This document shows positions 16,421 through 24,399 of a DNA stretch of 40,082 nt, one piece after another. The notes beneath the pieces are model-generated. The model made no database searches. It was not told the origin of the DNA and saw nothing but the letters and a program-made list of their open reading frames with translations. A program made the position numbers and the translations under genes. The stretch's first letter is position 1. Each line of letters starts with the position of its first letter. The DNA is from Lachnospiraceae bacterium (GTDB lineage Bacteria > Bacillota > Clostridia > Lachnospirales > Lachnospiraceae): the NCBI GenBank assembly GCA_017446045.1, contig JAFSRP010000047.1, positions 1 through 40,082 on the forward strand. The letters are read 5' to 3'.

Positions 16421-17247
16421 TGATTATACTTGAAATACTGAAACTGGCACTGTTCGGAATCGTGGAGGGATATACCGAATGGCTCCCGATCTCCTCTACG
16501 GGGCATCTGATCCTGCTGGAGAATCTGATCCACCTGCAGCAGCCCGAAGATTTCTGGAACGTCTTTAAGGTCGTGATCCAGCTCGGCGCGATCCTTGCTG
16601 TGGTCGTGCTTTACTGGCCGAAGCTCTGGCCGTTTTCGCGAAGCAGGACCAACGCCCAGAAGCGGGCGGTATGGTCACTTTGGACAAAGATCATCATTGC
16701 CTGCCTGCCGGCAGTGATCGTCGGACTTCCGCTGGATGATTTTCTGGACGCTTACCTGAGCACCCCTACGGTGGTCGGATGTACGCTGATCTTTTACGGT
16801 ATCCTTTTCATCGTTCTGGAACGAAATAACCGTAAAAAGATATTCCCGATCAATAAGATGTCCAAGCTGGATATCCGTACCGCTCTCCTGATCGGCGCTT
16901 TTCAGTGTCTGGCACTGATCCCCGGTACATCCAGGTCCGGTGCCACGATCCTGGGCGCAATGATCCTGGGATGTTCCCGTCCGGTGGCAGCAGAGTTCTC
17001 CTTCTTTCTGGGGATCCCTGTCATGTTCGGCGCCAGCCTTCTCAAGATCGTCAAACACGGATTTGACTTTACGGGCTTTCAGGTCTTCTCGCTCCTGTTC
17101 GGCATGACGGTATCGTTCCTGGTAGCAGTGTACACGATCCGTTTCCTTATGAAATATATCCGGAAGAATGATTTCACCGTTTTCGGATACTACCGCATCG
17201 TTCTGGGCATCATCGTGCTGATCTGGTTCACGGTGCTGGGGCACTGA
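16417..17247 (+). CDS. uppP: Undecaprenyl-diphosphatase (BacA/UppP)
   Basis: Integral membrane phosphatase that recycles undecaprenyl pyrophosphate to the monophosphate carrier used in peptidoglycan and polysaccharide synthesis; bacitracin tolerance often depends on it. The 276 residues and multiple membrane segments match the family. Both signature motifs are present: GIVEGYTEWLPISSTGHLIL (residues 14-33, with Trp where most members have Phe) and PGTSRSGATILGAM (about 168-181). AGAGGGA precedes the ATG, which overlaps the ung stop by 4 bases; a second in-frame ATG follows at 16420. It fits the envelope theme of the genes downstream, though it sits in a repair operon. Confidence 0.96.
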   Translation: MMIILEILKLALFGIVEGYTEWLPISSTGHLILLENLIHLQQPEDFWNVFKVVIQLGAILAVVVLYWPKLWPFSRSRTNAQKRAVWSLWTKIIIACLPAVIVGLPLDDFLDAYLSTPTVVGCTLIFYGILFIVLERNNRKKIFPINKMSKLDIRTALLIGAFQCLALIPGTSRSGATILGAMILGCSRPVAAEFSFFLGIPVMFGASLLKIVKHGFDFTGFQVFSLLFGMTVSFLVAVYTIRFLMKYIRKNDFTVFGYYRIVLGIIVLIWFTVLGH

Positions 17248-17306
17248 TATGCCTGCTGATTGAGCAGAGGGTCTATACAAAAGCCTGAAGGAGGATAATA
17301 CAACAC

Positions 17307-18419
17307 ATGAAGATATATAGAAGCATCGCTTTTCTTGCTGCCGCAGTACTCCTGACCGGTCCCGCAGGCAGCGTCGTGATCAGTGCCAGGGCGGAGTACC
17401 TGGTCTATTCCGGCGGCATCACTTCAAAGTCCGGTCCGGGTGCGGGATCTTTGTCTGAGGCTCCGGCCGAGGCGCCTGCGTCAACGGCACAGACCGGTGT
17501 GATCACGATCGGCGAAATGCCGGCAGCAAACGGATCACAGGCGGACCTGCCGGCTGAAACATGGGCAGCACAGGCGGAAGCTTTTCTTTCGGCGGAGACC
17601 GGGGCAGTTTCCGTACAGACGCAGGATACGGCTGCAGGGGAGGCTGTTGCCAAAAACGGTTATCATAACGGTGCGCGGATCGGTCTGAACAGTGCATGGC
17701 AGTTCGCTTACCATTCCGCGATCCATACCGGTGAAGCGGTCATGTATACGGCGTCCTCCGGACGGAAGGACAGGATCGTGGCAGTCAATGCCGGACATGG
17801 TACTGCCGGCGGTGAATCGGTAAAGACGCTCTGCCATCCCGACGGCACAAAGAAGGTGACCGGGGGTTCCACGGCTGCGGGTGCTGTGAAGGCAACAGCC
17901 GTCTCTTCCGGCATGGTTTTTCAGGACGGGACAAGGGAGAGCGCGGTGACCCTGCGGATGGCCCGTATCCTGCGGGACCGGCTTCTTGCGGAAGGATATG
18001 ACGTACTGATGATCCGCGACGGGGATGATGTACAGCTCGACAATATTGCCAGGACAGTCATCTCCAACAACACGGCGGATATCCATATCGCGCTGCATTG
18101 GGACGGGGATGGCTTAAGTTATGATAAAGGCGCCTTTTATATGAGTGTTCCGGACGCCCTGAAGTCCATGGAACCGGTGAAGAGCTGCTGGCAGCAGCAT
18201 GAGGCGCTGGGCAACGCGCTGATCAGCGGCCTGCAGACGCAGGGTATTAAGATCTGGGGCTCCAATCCCCTGGACATGGATCTGACACAGACGTCCTACA
18301 GTACGATCCCTTCCGTGGATATCGAACTTGGCAACCAGTGTTCCGATCATTCGGATGCCCGTCTGGCGGCGGAAGCGGAAGGACTGGTGAGAGGGATCGG
18401 TGTCTTCTTCGGATTCTGA
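17307..18419 (+). CDS. Secreted N-acetylmuramoyl-L-alanine amidase (Amidase_3)
   Basis: Zinc enzyme that cuts the bond between MurNAc and the stem peptide in peptidoglycan. It has 370 residues with a signal peptide (about 1-29, MKIYRSIAFLAAAVLLTGPAG...ISARA). A low-complexity Ala/Glu/Ser/Thr region follows to about residue 150, then the amidase domain. The zinc ligands appear as His164 in AVNAGHG, Glu211 in GTRESAVTL and His264 in IALHWDGDG; the catalytic Glu340 lies in VDIELGNQCSDHSD. No wall-binding repeats are present, so the long linker may itself span the wall. GAAGGAGG lies about 12 bases before the start. The domain is slightly diverged (NAGHG for the usual DPGHGG). It may act in cell separation or spore-related wall turnover; the context does not decide. 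Confidence 0.9.
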   Translation: MKIYRSIAFLAAAVLLTGPAGSVVISARAEYLVYSGGITSKSGPGAGSLSEAPAEAPASTAQTGVITIGEMPAANGSQADLPAETWAAQAEAFLSAETGAVSVQTQDTAAGEAVAKNGYHNGARIGLNSAWQFAYHSAIHTGEAVMYTASSGRKDRIVAVNAGHGTAGGESVKTLCHPDGTKKVTGGSTAAGAVKATAVSSGMVFQDGTRESAVTLRMARILRDRLLAEGYDVLMIRDGDDVQLDNIARTVISNNTADIHIALHWDGDGLSYDKGAFYMSVPDALKSMEPVKSCWQQHEALGNALISGLQTQGIKIWGSNPLDMDLTQTSYSTIPSVDIELGNQCSDHSDARLAAEAEGLVRGIGVFFGF

Positions 18420-18438
18420 AAAAAGTCCCGGAATAGAC

Positions 18439-18467
18439 TTGCATTTTGACCGTATCTTTGGTACTCT
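18439..18467 (+). promoter_or_regulatory. Candidate promoter ahead of the small ORF and permease
   Basis: TTGCAT (18439-18444), a 17-base spacer and TACTCT (18462-18467) with an extended TGG just before it. It lies 20 bases after the amidase stop. Confidence 0.4.
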
Positions 18468-18499
18468 GAACTGGATAAATAAATGTGGGAGGCAGAGTG

Positions 18500-18556
18500 A
18501 TGGTTAACAATGGAAAGGTCCGTATGCTTCAGAAGACATTTATTTTTTATTGTTAG
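18500..18556 (+). CDS. Candidate 18-codon ORF with a strong ribosome site
   Basis: The ORF reads MVNNGKVRMLQKTFIFYC and stops at TAG 18554-18556. A full GGGAGG site (18487-18492) lies 7 bases before the ATG, better than that of many real genes here. A terminator hairpin begins 8 bases after its stop, and the UraA-type permease starts 84 bases later. It could be a leader peptide controlling read-through into the permease, a free microprotein or a chance ORF. There is no run of a regulatory codon that would name an effector. Confidence 0.35.
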   Translation: MVNNGKVRMLQKTFIFYC

Positions 18557-18564
18557 CACTGTCG

Positions 18565-18594
18565 GGGTGACTGCATTTGCAGTCACCCTTTTTT
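18565..18594 (+). terminator. Intrinsic terminator (possible attenuator) before the permease
   Basis: GGGTGACTGC (18565-18574) pairs perfectly with GCAGTCACCC (18579-18588) around a 4-base loop, followed by six T. It lies between a plausible promoter and the permease gene, so it may attenuate that gene; it could equally end the amidase transcript. No alternative antiterminator pairing was obvious. Confidence 0.85.
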
Positions 18595-18639
18595 ACGGCC
18601 TGATGCGAAGTTTTTTACCATATGGGAAGAGGAGGATCT

Positions 18640-19971
18640 ATGAATAATCAGGATGCTATCAGAGACGCAAGGGAGCTTGGAACTCCCAAGATGCTGGTCC
18701 TGGGACTGCAGCATATGTTTGCCATGTTCGGCGCGACGGTACTTGTCCCCACGCTGACCGGCCTGAGCGTCTCCGCGACACTTTTATTTGCCGGATTGGC
18801 AACGCTTTTCTGCCACCTGGTCACCAAAAAGAAAATACCGGTATTTCTTGGTTCTTCTTTTGCCTTCCTGGGCGGCTACTTTGCCATTGCTCCCAACGGT
18901 GAGCCGGAACTCCTTCCCTACGCCTGCTTCGGCGTAGCATGCGCAGGCCTGCTGTACGCGATCCTTGCCATACTCTGCAAGACCTATGGGTCGCGGCGCG
19001 TGGTGCGCTTCTTCCCGCCGGTCGTGACCGGCCCGATCATCATTGCCATCGGTCTGTGTCTTTCCGCTTCCGCGATCCAGAACTGCACGCAGAACTGGTT
19101 CATCGCGCTGGTGGCGATCGTTGTGGTCATTGTCTGCAATCTTTGGGGCAAGGGCATGATCAAGATCATCCCGATCCTGATCGGTGTTGTGGCTTCGTAT
19201 CTGGTCGCTGCAGTCACGGGAAATGTTGATTTTACCGGTGTCCGTGAAGCGGCATGGATCGGCTTCCCGGTCAAGTACGAAAATACGGTATTCTCCCTGT
19301 TTACGAGCGGCAATCTCAACACCAATCTTCTGCTTACGGCAGCAGTGACGATCATTCCGATTTCTTTCGCGACCATGATGGAGCATGTCGGTGATATCTC
19401 GGCTATCGGATCAACAGTCGGACAGAATTTCATTGAAGATCCGGGCCTGCACAGGACCCTGATCGGTGACGGTGTGGGTACTGCCATTGCGGCACTGTTC
19501 GGCGCGCCGGCCAATACGACCTACGGTGAGAACACCGGTGTCCTTGCACTGACAAAGGTATTTGATCCCAGGGTCATCCGTCTGGCAGCGGTCTATGCGA
19601 TCGTGATCTCCTTCTGTCCGAAGTTCTCCGAACTGATCCATGCCATGCCGGCGGCTACCATCGGCGGCGTTTCCCTGATCCTCTACGGCATGATCTCTGC
19701 GATCGGTGTCCGTAACGTGGTTGAGAACAAAGTTGATTTTTCCAATACCAGAAACATTATTATCGCGGCATTGATCCTGGTGCTTTCCATCGGCATCAAT
19801 TACGGCCTGGATGGAGGCGCAATCCAGATCCAGGCAGGCAGCGCAACGATCGGTCTGACCGGCCTGGCAGTTGCCTCCTTTGTCGGTATCGTTCTGAACG
19901 CAGTGCTGCCCGGCCGTGATGAAGGCTTCACTGAGCAGCTCAAAGATGCAGGCAGTTTAGGAAAATACTAA
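18640..19971 (+). CDS. uraA: Uracil permease-like NCS2 transporter
   Basis: Nucleobase:cation symporter of the NCS2 family, 443 residues with a dozen or more hydrophobic segments. It begins LGLQHMFAMFGATVLVPTLTGL and FLGSSFAFLGGY, as in the uracil carrier UraA. The two substrate-site glutamates of UraA are matched by MMEHVGD and TYGENTGV, within the conserved EDPGLHRTLIGDGVGTAIAALFGAPANTTYGENTGV region and IGGVSLILYGMISAIGVR. Uracil is therefore the best guess, with xanthine possible. The start is ATG 18640 with GAGGAGG 7 bases upstream; an ATG at 18622 lies before that site. A terminator with a candidate 18-codon ORF precedes it, and a strong terminator follows. Confidence 0.88.
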   Translation: MNNQDAIRDARELGTPKMLVLGLQHMFAMFGATVLVPTLTGLSVSATLLFAGLATLFCHLVTKKKIPVFLGSSFAFLGGYFAIAPNGEPELLPYACFGVACAGLLYAILAILCKTYGSRRVVRFFPPVVTGPIIIAIGLCLSASAIQNCTQNWFIALVAIVVVIVCNLWGKGMIKIIPILIGVVASYLVAAVTGNVDFTGVREAAWIGFPVKYENTVFSLFTSGNLNTNLLLTAAVTIIPISFATMMEHVGDISAIGSTVGQNFIEDPGLHRTLIGDGVGTAIAALFGAPANTTYGENTGVLALTKVFDPRVIRLAAVYAIVISFCPKFSELIHAMPAATIGGVSLILYGMISAIGVRNVVENKVDFSNTRNIIIAALILVLSIGINYGLDGGAIQIQAGSATIGLTGLAVASFVGIVLNAVLPGRDEGFTEQLKDAGSLGKY

Positions 19972-20019
19972 AGCTGTTTTCGGAAGATCTTAAACCAAAG
20001 CCGTTATAAACGCGAGCTT

Positions 20020-20056
20020 ACCCGGGCTTTCCTGACAGGAACGCCCGGGTCTTTTT
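20020..20056 (+). terminator. Intrinsic terminator of the permease gene
   Basis: ACCCGGGC (20020-20027) pairs with GCCCGGGT (20043-20050). The loop contains a further small stem TTCCT/AGGAA, and a T tract (20052-20056) follows. Confidence 0.92.
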
Positions 20057-20098
20057 GTGCGACAGTCCTGTTGCTGCCGAATTTAGTGCGGGAATGAC

Positions 20099-20127
20099 TT
20101 GACCGTACTGCTTTAATGTGTTAACAT
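20099..20127 (+). promoter_or_regulatory. Promoter of the amino-acid ABC transporter operon
   Basis: TTGACC (20099-20104), a 17-base spacer and TAACAT (20122-20127). The predicted leader is about 90 bases and includes two hairpins. Confidence 0.6.
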
Positions 20128-20138
20128 ACTAGCGCAGT

Positions 20139-20192
20139 GCGCGGATAATATCCGCGCCAAAAACTGTATGCGTATCCGGGCGTTTCCCCGGA
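20139..20192 (+). other. Two hairpins in the transporter mRNA leader
   Basis: GCGCGGAT (20139-20146) pairs perfectly with ATCCGCGC (20150-20157), loop AAT. TCCGGG (20175-20180) pairs with CCCGGA (20187-20192). Neither has a T tract, and no known riboswitch consensus was recognised. mRNA protection or regulation is possible. Confidence 0.5.
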
Positions 20193-20223
20193 AGAAATAG
20201 TTTTGCAGTATGGAGGTAACATT

Positions 20224-21120
20224 ATGAAAAAGGTTTATCTTGCACTCGCGGCAGGCATGGTCATTGGCGTTGCAGCTCTGACGGGGTGTTCTTCCGAGTC
20301 GTCCGCACCGGCGACGACAGCGGCTCCGGCTGCTACCGAGGCACCGACGGAAGCAGCGACCGAGGCAGCAACTGAGGCGGCGACCGAGGCAGCGGCAGAA
20401 GCTCCTGCAGAGGAAGAGACTTTTGTGTTCAAACATGGATTTGATCTTGACTATCCGCCGTATTCCTACATTGACGACAACGGACAGACCGGCGGTTTTG
20501 ACGTAGAGCTCGCACAGGCAGTCTGCGATTATTACGGTTGGGAGTACGAGGCTGTTCCGTTCAACTGGGATGCCAAGGATGCCGAGCTGAATGCGGGCAG
20601 CTGTGACTGTATCTGGTCCGGTTTCACGGTCAACGGACGTGAGGATGATTACCTCTGGAGCAAGGCGTATTCTGACAACACGCAGCTGATCATGGTCAAA
20701 AAGGATTCCGGCATTGAGACACTTGCGGATCTTGAAGGCAAGGCAGTCGGTGTGCAGACATCCACTTCAGCTTATGACCTTCTGAACGATGAAGAAGGCC
20801 AGGCTGCGCTCTGCAGTACTTTCGGATCTCTGGAAGTTTACGAGACCTATACGATCGCTTTCAATGACCTTAAGGCAGGCGCCATCGACGCGATTGCGAT
20901 CGATGTCACCAGCGGCACTTTCCTGATGAGCGGCGAGGAGGACTATGAGTTCCTGGATGAGGAGCTTGGCAGCGAGCAGTACGCGATCGGCTTCCGCAAG
21001 GGAGATACCGAGCTCTGCGATAAGATCAATGCAGCACTGGATGCCCTTGTCGCGGACGGCACCTATGACGCTATCGGAAAGAAGTATCCGGAGATCTATG
21101 ATTTCCTTTGCCTGAACTGA
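20224..21120 (+). CDS. Amino-acid ABC transporter substrate-binding lipoprotein
   Basis: Family 3 solute-binding protein (298 residues) that captures a polar amino acid outside the membrane. A lipoprotein signal (MKKVYLALAAGMVIGVAALTGC) puts the lipidated cysteine at residue 22. Residues 23-65 are a TEAA-repeat, Ala/Glu/Thr-rich linker. The binding domain starts KHGFDLDYPPYSYIDDNGQTGGFDVELAQAVCDYYG, followed by NAGSCDCIWSGFTVNGRE, LEGKAVGVQTSTSAYDLL and LKAGAIDAIAIDV, which is the usual order. Start ATG 20224 has GGAGGT 5 bases upstream; an ATG at 20203 lies before that site. The permease and ATPase genes follow in order. The ligand cannot be named; the DapF-like enzyme at the operon end hints at an amino acid that is racemised. 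Confidence 0.95.
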   Translation: MKKVYLALAAGMVIGVAALTGCSSESSAPATTAAPAATEAPTEAATEAATEAATEAAAEAPAEEETFVFKHGFDLDYPPYSYIDDNGQTGGFDVELAQAVCDYYGWEYEAVPFNWDAKDAELNAGSCDCIWSGFTVNGREDDYLWSKAYSDNTQLIMVKKDSGIETLADLEGKAVGVQTSTSAYDLLNDEEGQAALCSTFGSLEVYETYTIAFNDLKAGAIDAIAIDVTSGTFLMSGEEDYEFLDEELGSEQYAIGFRKGDTELCDKINAALDALVADGTYDAIGKKYPEIYDFLCLN

Positions 21121-21159
21121 TCCTGAGAGAGAACACAGACTGATTTTCCACAGAGATGA

Positions 21160-21204
21160 AACGGCCGCGCCGCCGGAACAGTTTTTGTCCGCCGGGCGGC
21201 CGTT
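21160..21204 (+). other. Intercistronic GC-rich hairpin after the binding-protein gene
   Basis: AACGGCC (21160-21166) pairs with GGCCGTT (21198-21204), with additional imperfect GC pairing inside; the only T run is in the loop. Hairpins at this place commonly keep binding-protein mRNA more abundant than that of the permease and ATPase. That role here is inference. Confidence 0.6.
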
Positions 21205-21238
21205 GTATAGTTACACAGCTAATATGTGAGGATCTACG

Positions 21239-21886
21239 ATGTCTTTATCCACGATGTTGTCAACCATGGCCGCAGGCATGCTGCGGACCTGCGGAATATT
21301 CATACTGACGCTGGCAGGTTCCCTGCCGCTCGGCATGATCGTGGCACTGCTCAGGAAATCCCATTTCCCGGTGGTGCGTCTTCTGACCCGTGCCTATATT
21401 TCCGTGATACGCGGAACACCGCTGATGCTGCAGCTCCTGGTCTGGTATTTCGGACCATATTATCTTTTCGGACTGTCGATCCGCGGATGGCGTTTTCCAG
21501 CGCTGATCATCGGTTTCGTGCTGAACTATGCGGCGTATTTCGCGGAGATCTACCGCGGCGGCATAGAATCGATACCGGTCGGACAGTATGAGGCCTGTGA
21601 AGTGCTGGGGTATTCAAAGTCCCAGACCTTTATGCGGATCATCCTGCCGCAGGTCATCAAGCGGATCATGCCCTCCGTGACCAATGAAGTCATCACTCTT
21701 GTCAAGGACACTTCCCTTGCCTTTACACTTGCGTATCAGGAAGTATTCTCCCTTGCAAAGCAGATCTCGGCATCCCAGACTTCCTTTACGCCTTTTGTCA
21801 TTGCCGGTGTGTTCTATTTCCTGGCCAATTATGTTGTGGCATTTGTGATGGAACGGATCGAAAAGGCTCTGGATTATTACAGATAA
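21239..21886 (+). CDS. Amino-acid ABC transporter permease (HisM/GlnP type)
   Basis: Membrane channel subunit, 215 residues, of the polar amino-acid uptake family. It has about five hydrophobic segments. The N-terminal part has [23 protein letters not shown] and [21 protein letters not shown], the family's conserved RGTPLLVQL-type motif. The EAA loop that docks on the ATPase is [30 protein letters not shown]. Only one permease gene is present, so the channel is probably a homodimer. The ATG 21239 has GTGAGGAT about 8 bases upstream. It is followed after 13 bases by the ATPase gene. The intercistronic hairpin upstream suggests lower expression than the binding protein. Confidence 0.94.
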   Translation: MSLSTMLSTMAAGMLRTCGIFILTLAGSLPLGMIVALLRKSHFPVVRLLTRAYISVIRGTPLMLQLLVWYFGPYYLFGLSIRGWRFPALIIGFVLNYAAYFAEIYRGGIESIPVGQYEACEVLGYSKSQTFMRIILPQVIKRIMPSVTNEVITLVKDTSLAFTLAYQEVFSLAKQISASQTSFTPFVIAGVFYFLANYVVAFVMERIEKALDYYR

Positions 21887-21899
21887 GGCAGGTATTCCC

Positions 21900-22658
21900 A
21901 TGATCATAGAAATGAAGAATATCCAAAAGCAGTTCGGCGGCCTGGAAGTATTGAGGGACATCAGCTTCGGTGTCGACAACGGCGAGGTGGTCAGCATCAT
22001 CGGGCCTTCCGGGTCCGGTAAATCGACCCTTCTTCGCTGCGCGACGTTTCTGGAGACGATCGACGGCGGTGAGATCCTCTATATGGGGGAAAAGGCGGCC
22101 CATACCGATGAAAGCGGAAAAGCTGTCTATGTCCATCATAAGGATCTCCGGCGATTCCGCAGCTATTGTGGCCTGGTCTTCCAGCAGTTCAACCTGTTTC
22201 CGCATTACAGTGTTCTGAAGAATCTGACGGATGCGCCGATCGAGGTACAGCACAGGAGCAGGGAAGAGGCGGAGGAAAGCGCGATGGAGCTGCTGCGGAA
22301 GATGGGGATCGCCGACAAGGCGAAGGCATATCCTTACCAGCTGTCCGGCGGACAGCAGCAACGTGTGGCGATCGCCCGCGCGCTGGCAATGAAGCCGCAG
22401 ATCCTGTTCTTTGACGAACCGACTTCGGCACTGGATCCCGAACTGACCGGAGAAGTCCTGAAGGTCATCCGACAGCTGGCAGATGAAAAGATGACCATGG
22501 TGGTGGTCACACATGAAATGCCCTTTGCGAAGGCGGTCAGCAATCGCGTGATCTTCATGGACGGCGGCGTGATCGTCGAGCAGGGCGATCCTCGTGATGT
22601 TTTTGATGATCCGAAGGAGGAAAGGACAAAGCAGTTCCTCCGGGTGTTTGAACGATAA
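21900..22658 (+). CDS. Amino-acid ABC transporter ATP-binding protein (GlnQ type)
   Basis: ATPase subunit, 252 residues, that powers the importer. Walker A is [14 protein letters not shown], the Q-loop [18 protein letters not shown], the signature [15 protein letters not shown] and Walker [16 protein letters not shown]; the switch histidine is in VVVTHEM. These are near-perfect matches to the GlnQ/HisP class. A short charged insert ([19 protein letters not shown]) precedes the Q-loop. The start ATG 21900 is 13 bases after the permease stop, with a weak AGGCAGG upstream; another in-frame ATG at 21912 is less likely. The DapF-like gene starts 9 bases after the stop. Confidence 0.96.
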   Translation: MIIEMKNIQKQFGGLEVLRDISFGVDNGEVVSIIGPSGSGKSTLLRCATFLETIDGGEILYMGEKAAHTDESGKAVYVHHKDLRRFRSYCGLVFQQFNLFPHYSVLKNLTDAPIEVQHRSREEAEESAMELLRKMGIADKAKAYPYQLSGGQQQRVAIARALAMKPQILFFDEPTSALDPELTGEVLKVIRQLADEKMTMVVVTHEMPFAKAVSNRVIFMDGGVIVEQGDPRDVFDDPKEERTKQFLRVFER

Positions 22659-22667
22659 ACACAGCTC

Positions 22668-23597
22668 ATGACAGTGAATCACAGTCGATCATTTCCTTAT
22701 CAATACAGTATTCTGGACCCGACCGGAAACATCACCGCGCTGGTGGAAAGCCCTGTGGCGATCTACCGTCAGCCCGAAGCGGCGGACGCGCTGATGCAGC
22801 TTCACCCTGAGGTGGAGCAGGTCGGGTTTGTGCGTTTTTATAAAGTCGGAGAAACAGGAGCAGATCCTGCCGGCGGCACTTTCGGACGGGACGGTATAGC
22901 CGGGGAGCTTCGTATGGCCGGCGGCGAATTCTGCGGCAACGCATCCATGTGTGCCGCAGTGCTGTGTCATCTCCGGCGGCAGGAAGAAGGATGCCGGAGC
23001 GGACAAAAGCCCGGAGACGAAGCTTCCTGCATGGAAATGCCCATGATCCGCCTGCAGGTGTCCGGAGCAGACAGACCGGTTGAAGTCGATCTTTCCTGCA
23101 AACCTGACGGAAGCTTCCGGACAGTTCTTGAAATGCCGCCCGCCCTTGACATTACGGAAGACGCCTTTCAGATTTCCTCTTTATCCGGACAGCTTCCGGT
23201 GGTGCGGATGGAAGGCATTTCCCATGTCATCATTGAAGAGAATACTGTTTTTTACAGCTTGCTTCGGGATAATGACCTGGCAGAGGCAGCCGTACGTGAA
23301 TGGTGCGGCACGCTTCGGGCGGACGGCCTTGGACTGATGTTTCTCGAAAGTACCGAAGACCGGTATAAAATGACACCGCTCGTATATATTCCGGGAAGCG
23401 GCACGCTGTTCTGGGAACATTCCTGTGCGAGCGGAAGCGCCGCTGCCGGTATGTATCTGGCCCGGAAATATGGCCGTACGGTCAGCGCGGAACTGTGGGA
23501 ACCGGGAGGGATCCTTCGGACAGAGAGCGATCCGGAGATCGGTACGACAAAGCTGGAAGGAACTGTACGCATTGTCGGTTACTCACGGGAAACCTGA
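22668..23597 (+). CDS. DapF-like amino-acid racemase/epimerase
   Basis: A 309-residue protein of the diaminopimelate-epimerase fold, whose members are PLP-independent racemases using two cysteines as acid and base. Both are present in family-like surroundings: Cys89 in MAGGEFCGNASMCAA (compare CGNGxRC) and Cys253 in FWEHSCASGSAAAGMYLARK (compare ACGTGA). The first motif lacks the usual NADGSxxxxCGNG lead-in and has Ser where DapF has Gly, so the substrate is probably not meso-diaminopimelate; histidine-racemase-type relatives are a closer guess. It begins 9 bases after the ABC ATPase stop without a clear ribosome site, implying translational coupling and a link to the imported amino acid. Residues 106-122 are a low-conservation insert. 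The exact substrate is unknown. Confidence 0.7.
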   Translation: MTVNHSRSFPYQYSILDPTGNITALVESPVAIYRQPEAADALMQLHPEVEQVGFVRFYKVGETGADPAGGTFGRDGIAGELRMAGGEFCGNASMCAAVLCHLRRQEEGCRSGQKPGDEASCMEMPMIRLQVSGADRPVEVDLSCKPDGSFRTVLEMPPALDITEDAFQISSLSGQLPVVRMEGISHVIIEENTVFYSLLRDNDLAEAAVREWCGTLRADGLGLMFLESTEDRYKMTPLVYIPGSGTLFWEHSCASGSAAAGMYLARKYGRTVSAELWEPGGILRTESDPEIGTTKLEGTVRIVGYSRET

Positions 23598-23657
23598 GCA
23601 GGGGCACCAAAATGCCGGAATTTATGATCCGATACTGTTTTTTTCAGCTTTATCATG

Positions 23658-23663
23658 TATAAT
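23658..23663 (+). promoter_or_regulatory. -10 box of a likely promoter for the phosphatase-exonuclease pair
   Basis: TATAAT at 23658-23663, preceded directly by TG. The -35 position (23635-23640, CTGTTT) is poor. The next gene starts 70 bases downstream. Confidence 0.45.
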
Positions 23664-23732
23664 GTGTGCCAAAGGATCAAAAAGCTGCGGGTTGAATGTT
23701 AGAAGACGGATAAATTGCGGCAGGGGACATTT

Positions 23733-24395
23733 ATGAAGCTGTATATCATGCGGCATTCCGAAACGGACTGGAACCGTCAGCATCGGATCCAGGGCAGGAC
23801 GGATGTGCATCTGAATATAAACGGAATGAAGATAGCAGCCATGGCAGGGGACGGCATGAAGAATGTCCCTATTGACGTGTGCTTTTCCAGCCCGCTGATG
23901 CGGGCACAGGAAACGGCAGCCCTGGTGGTATCGCGAAATCCCCGGTTTGTGGAGAGTGGGTCACGGATCGCTCTGGATGAACGGCTGCTGGAGATCGGCT
24001 TCGGTATCTGGGAAGGCAGGGATGGCAGCGACCGTACCATGGGCATCGACCGGGCTGAGTTCGATGAATTCTTTACGAATCTGGATTCGACATTTTGCCC
24101 GGAAGGCGCTGAGCGGCCGATCGAGGTCATACGCCGGAGCCAGGATTTTCTGAACGAGATCATTTCCAGGGAGGACCTGAAAGACAAATCTGTTCTGGTC
24201 GTTTCTCATGGCTTTACGATCCGATGCATGCTCTCAAGATTTCATAAGGATCTGAAAGAATACTTCCGGAAGTCTGATGTGCTGTATAACTGTCAGGTAG
24301 CCCTGGCAGAGACGAATGAGGCAGGGGAGCTGATCCTGCAGGAGACCGGTAAGCTTTATTATGACAGGGAACATGCCCGGAATTATTACAGGTGA
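23733..24395 (+). CDS. Histidine phosphatase family protein (phosphoglycerate mutase-like)
   Basis: A 220-residue member of the branch-1 histidine phosphatase superfamily. The catalytic RHG-type motif is at the N terminus, LYIMRHSETDWN with His8 (RHS in place of RHG). The second arginine box is CFSSPLMRAQETA, the acid ERLLEIGFGIWEGRD, and the second catalytic histidine VVSHGFTIRCML. Such proteins dephosphorylate small metabolites or sugar phosphates; the substrate cannot be read from the sequence, and a glycolytic mutase is less likely given the length. ATG 23733 has AGGGGAC 5 bases upstream; an upstream in-frame TTG would precede that site. Exonuclease III follows with 4 bases between stop and start, so the two are one operon. 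Confidence 0.88.
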   Translation: MKLYIMRHSETDWNRQHRIQGRTDVHLNINGMKIAAMAGDGMKNVPIDVCFSSPLMRAQETAALVVSRNPRFVESGSRIALDERLLEIGFGIWEGRDGSDRTMGIDRAEFDEFFTNLDSTFCPEGAERPIEVIRRSQDFLNEIISREDLKDKSVLVVSHGFTIRCMLSRFHKDLKEYFRKSDVLYNCQVALAETNEAGELILQETGKLYYDREHARNYYR

Positions 24396-24399
24396 CGAT

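Noticed and set aside
18420-18640. Purine riboswitch or PyrR-binding loop before the permease
   Set aside because: The three-way-junction consensus of purine riboswitches and the PyrR-type loop motif were not recognisable; only the small ORF and terminator stand out.
20235-20432. Minus-strand frames opposite the transporter binding-protein gene
   Set aside because: They arise from the repetitive Ala/Glu/Thr linker read on the other strand.
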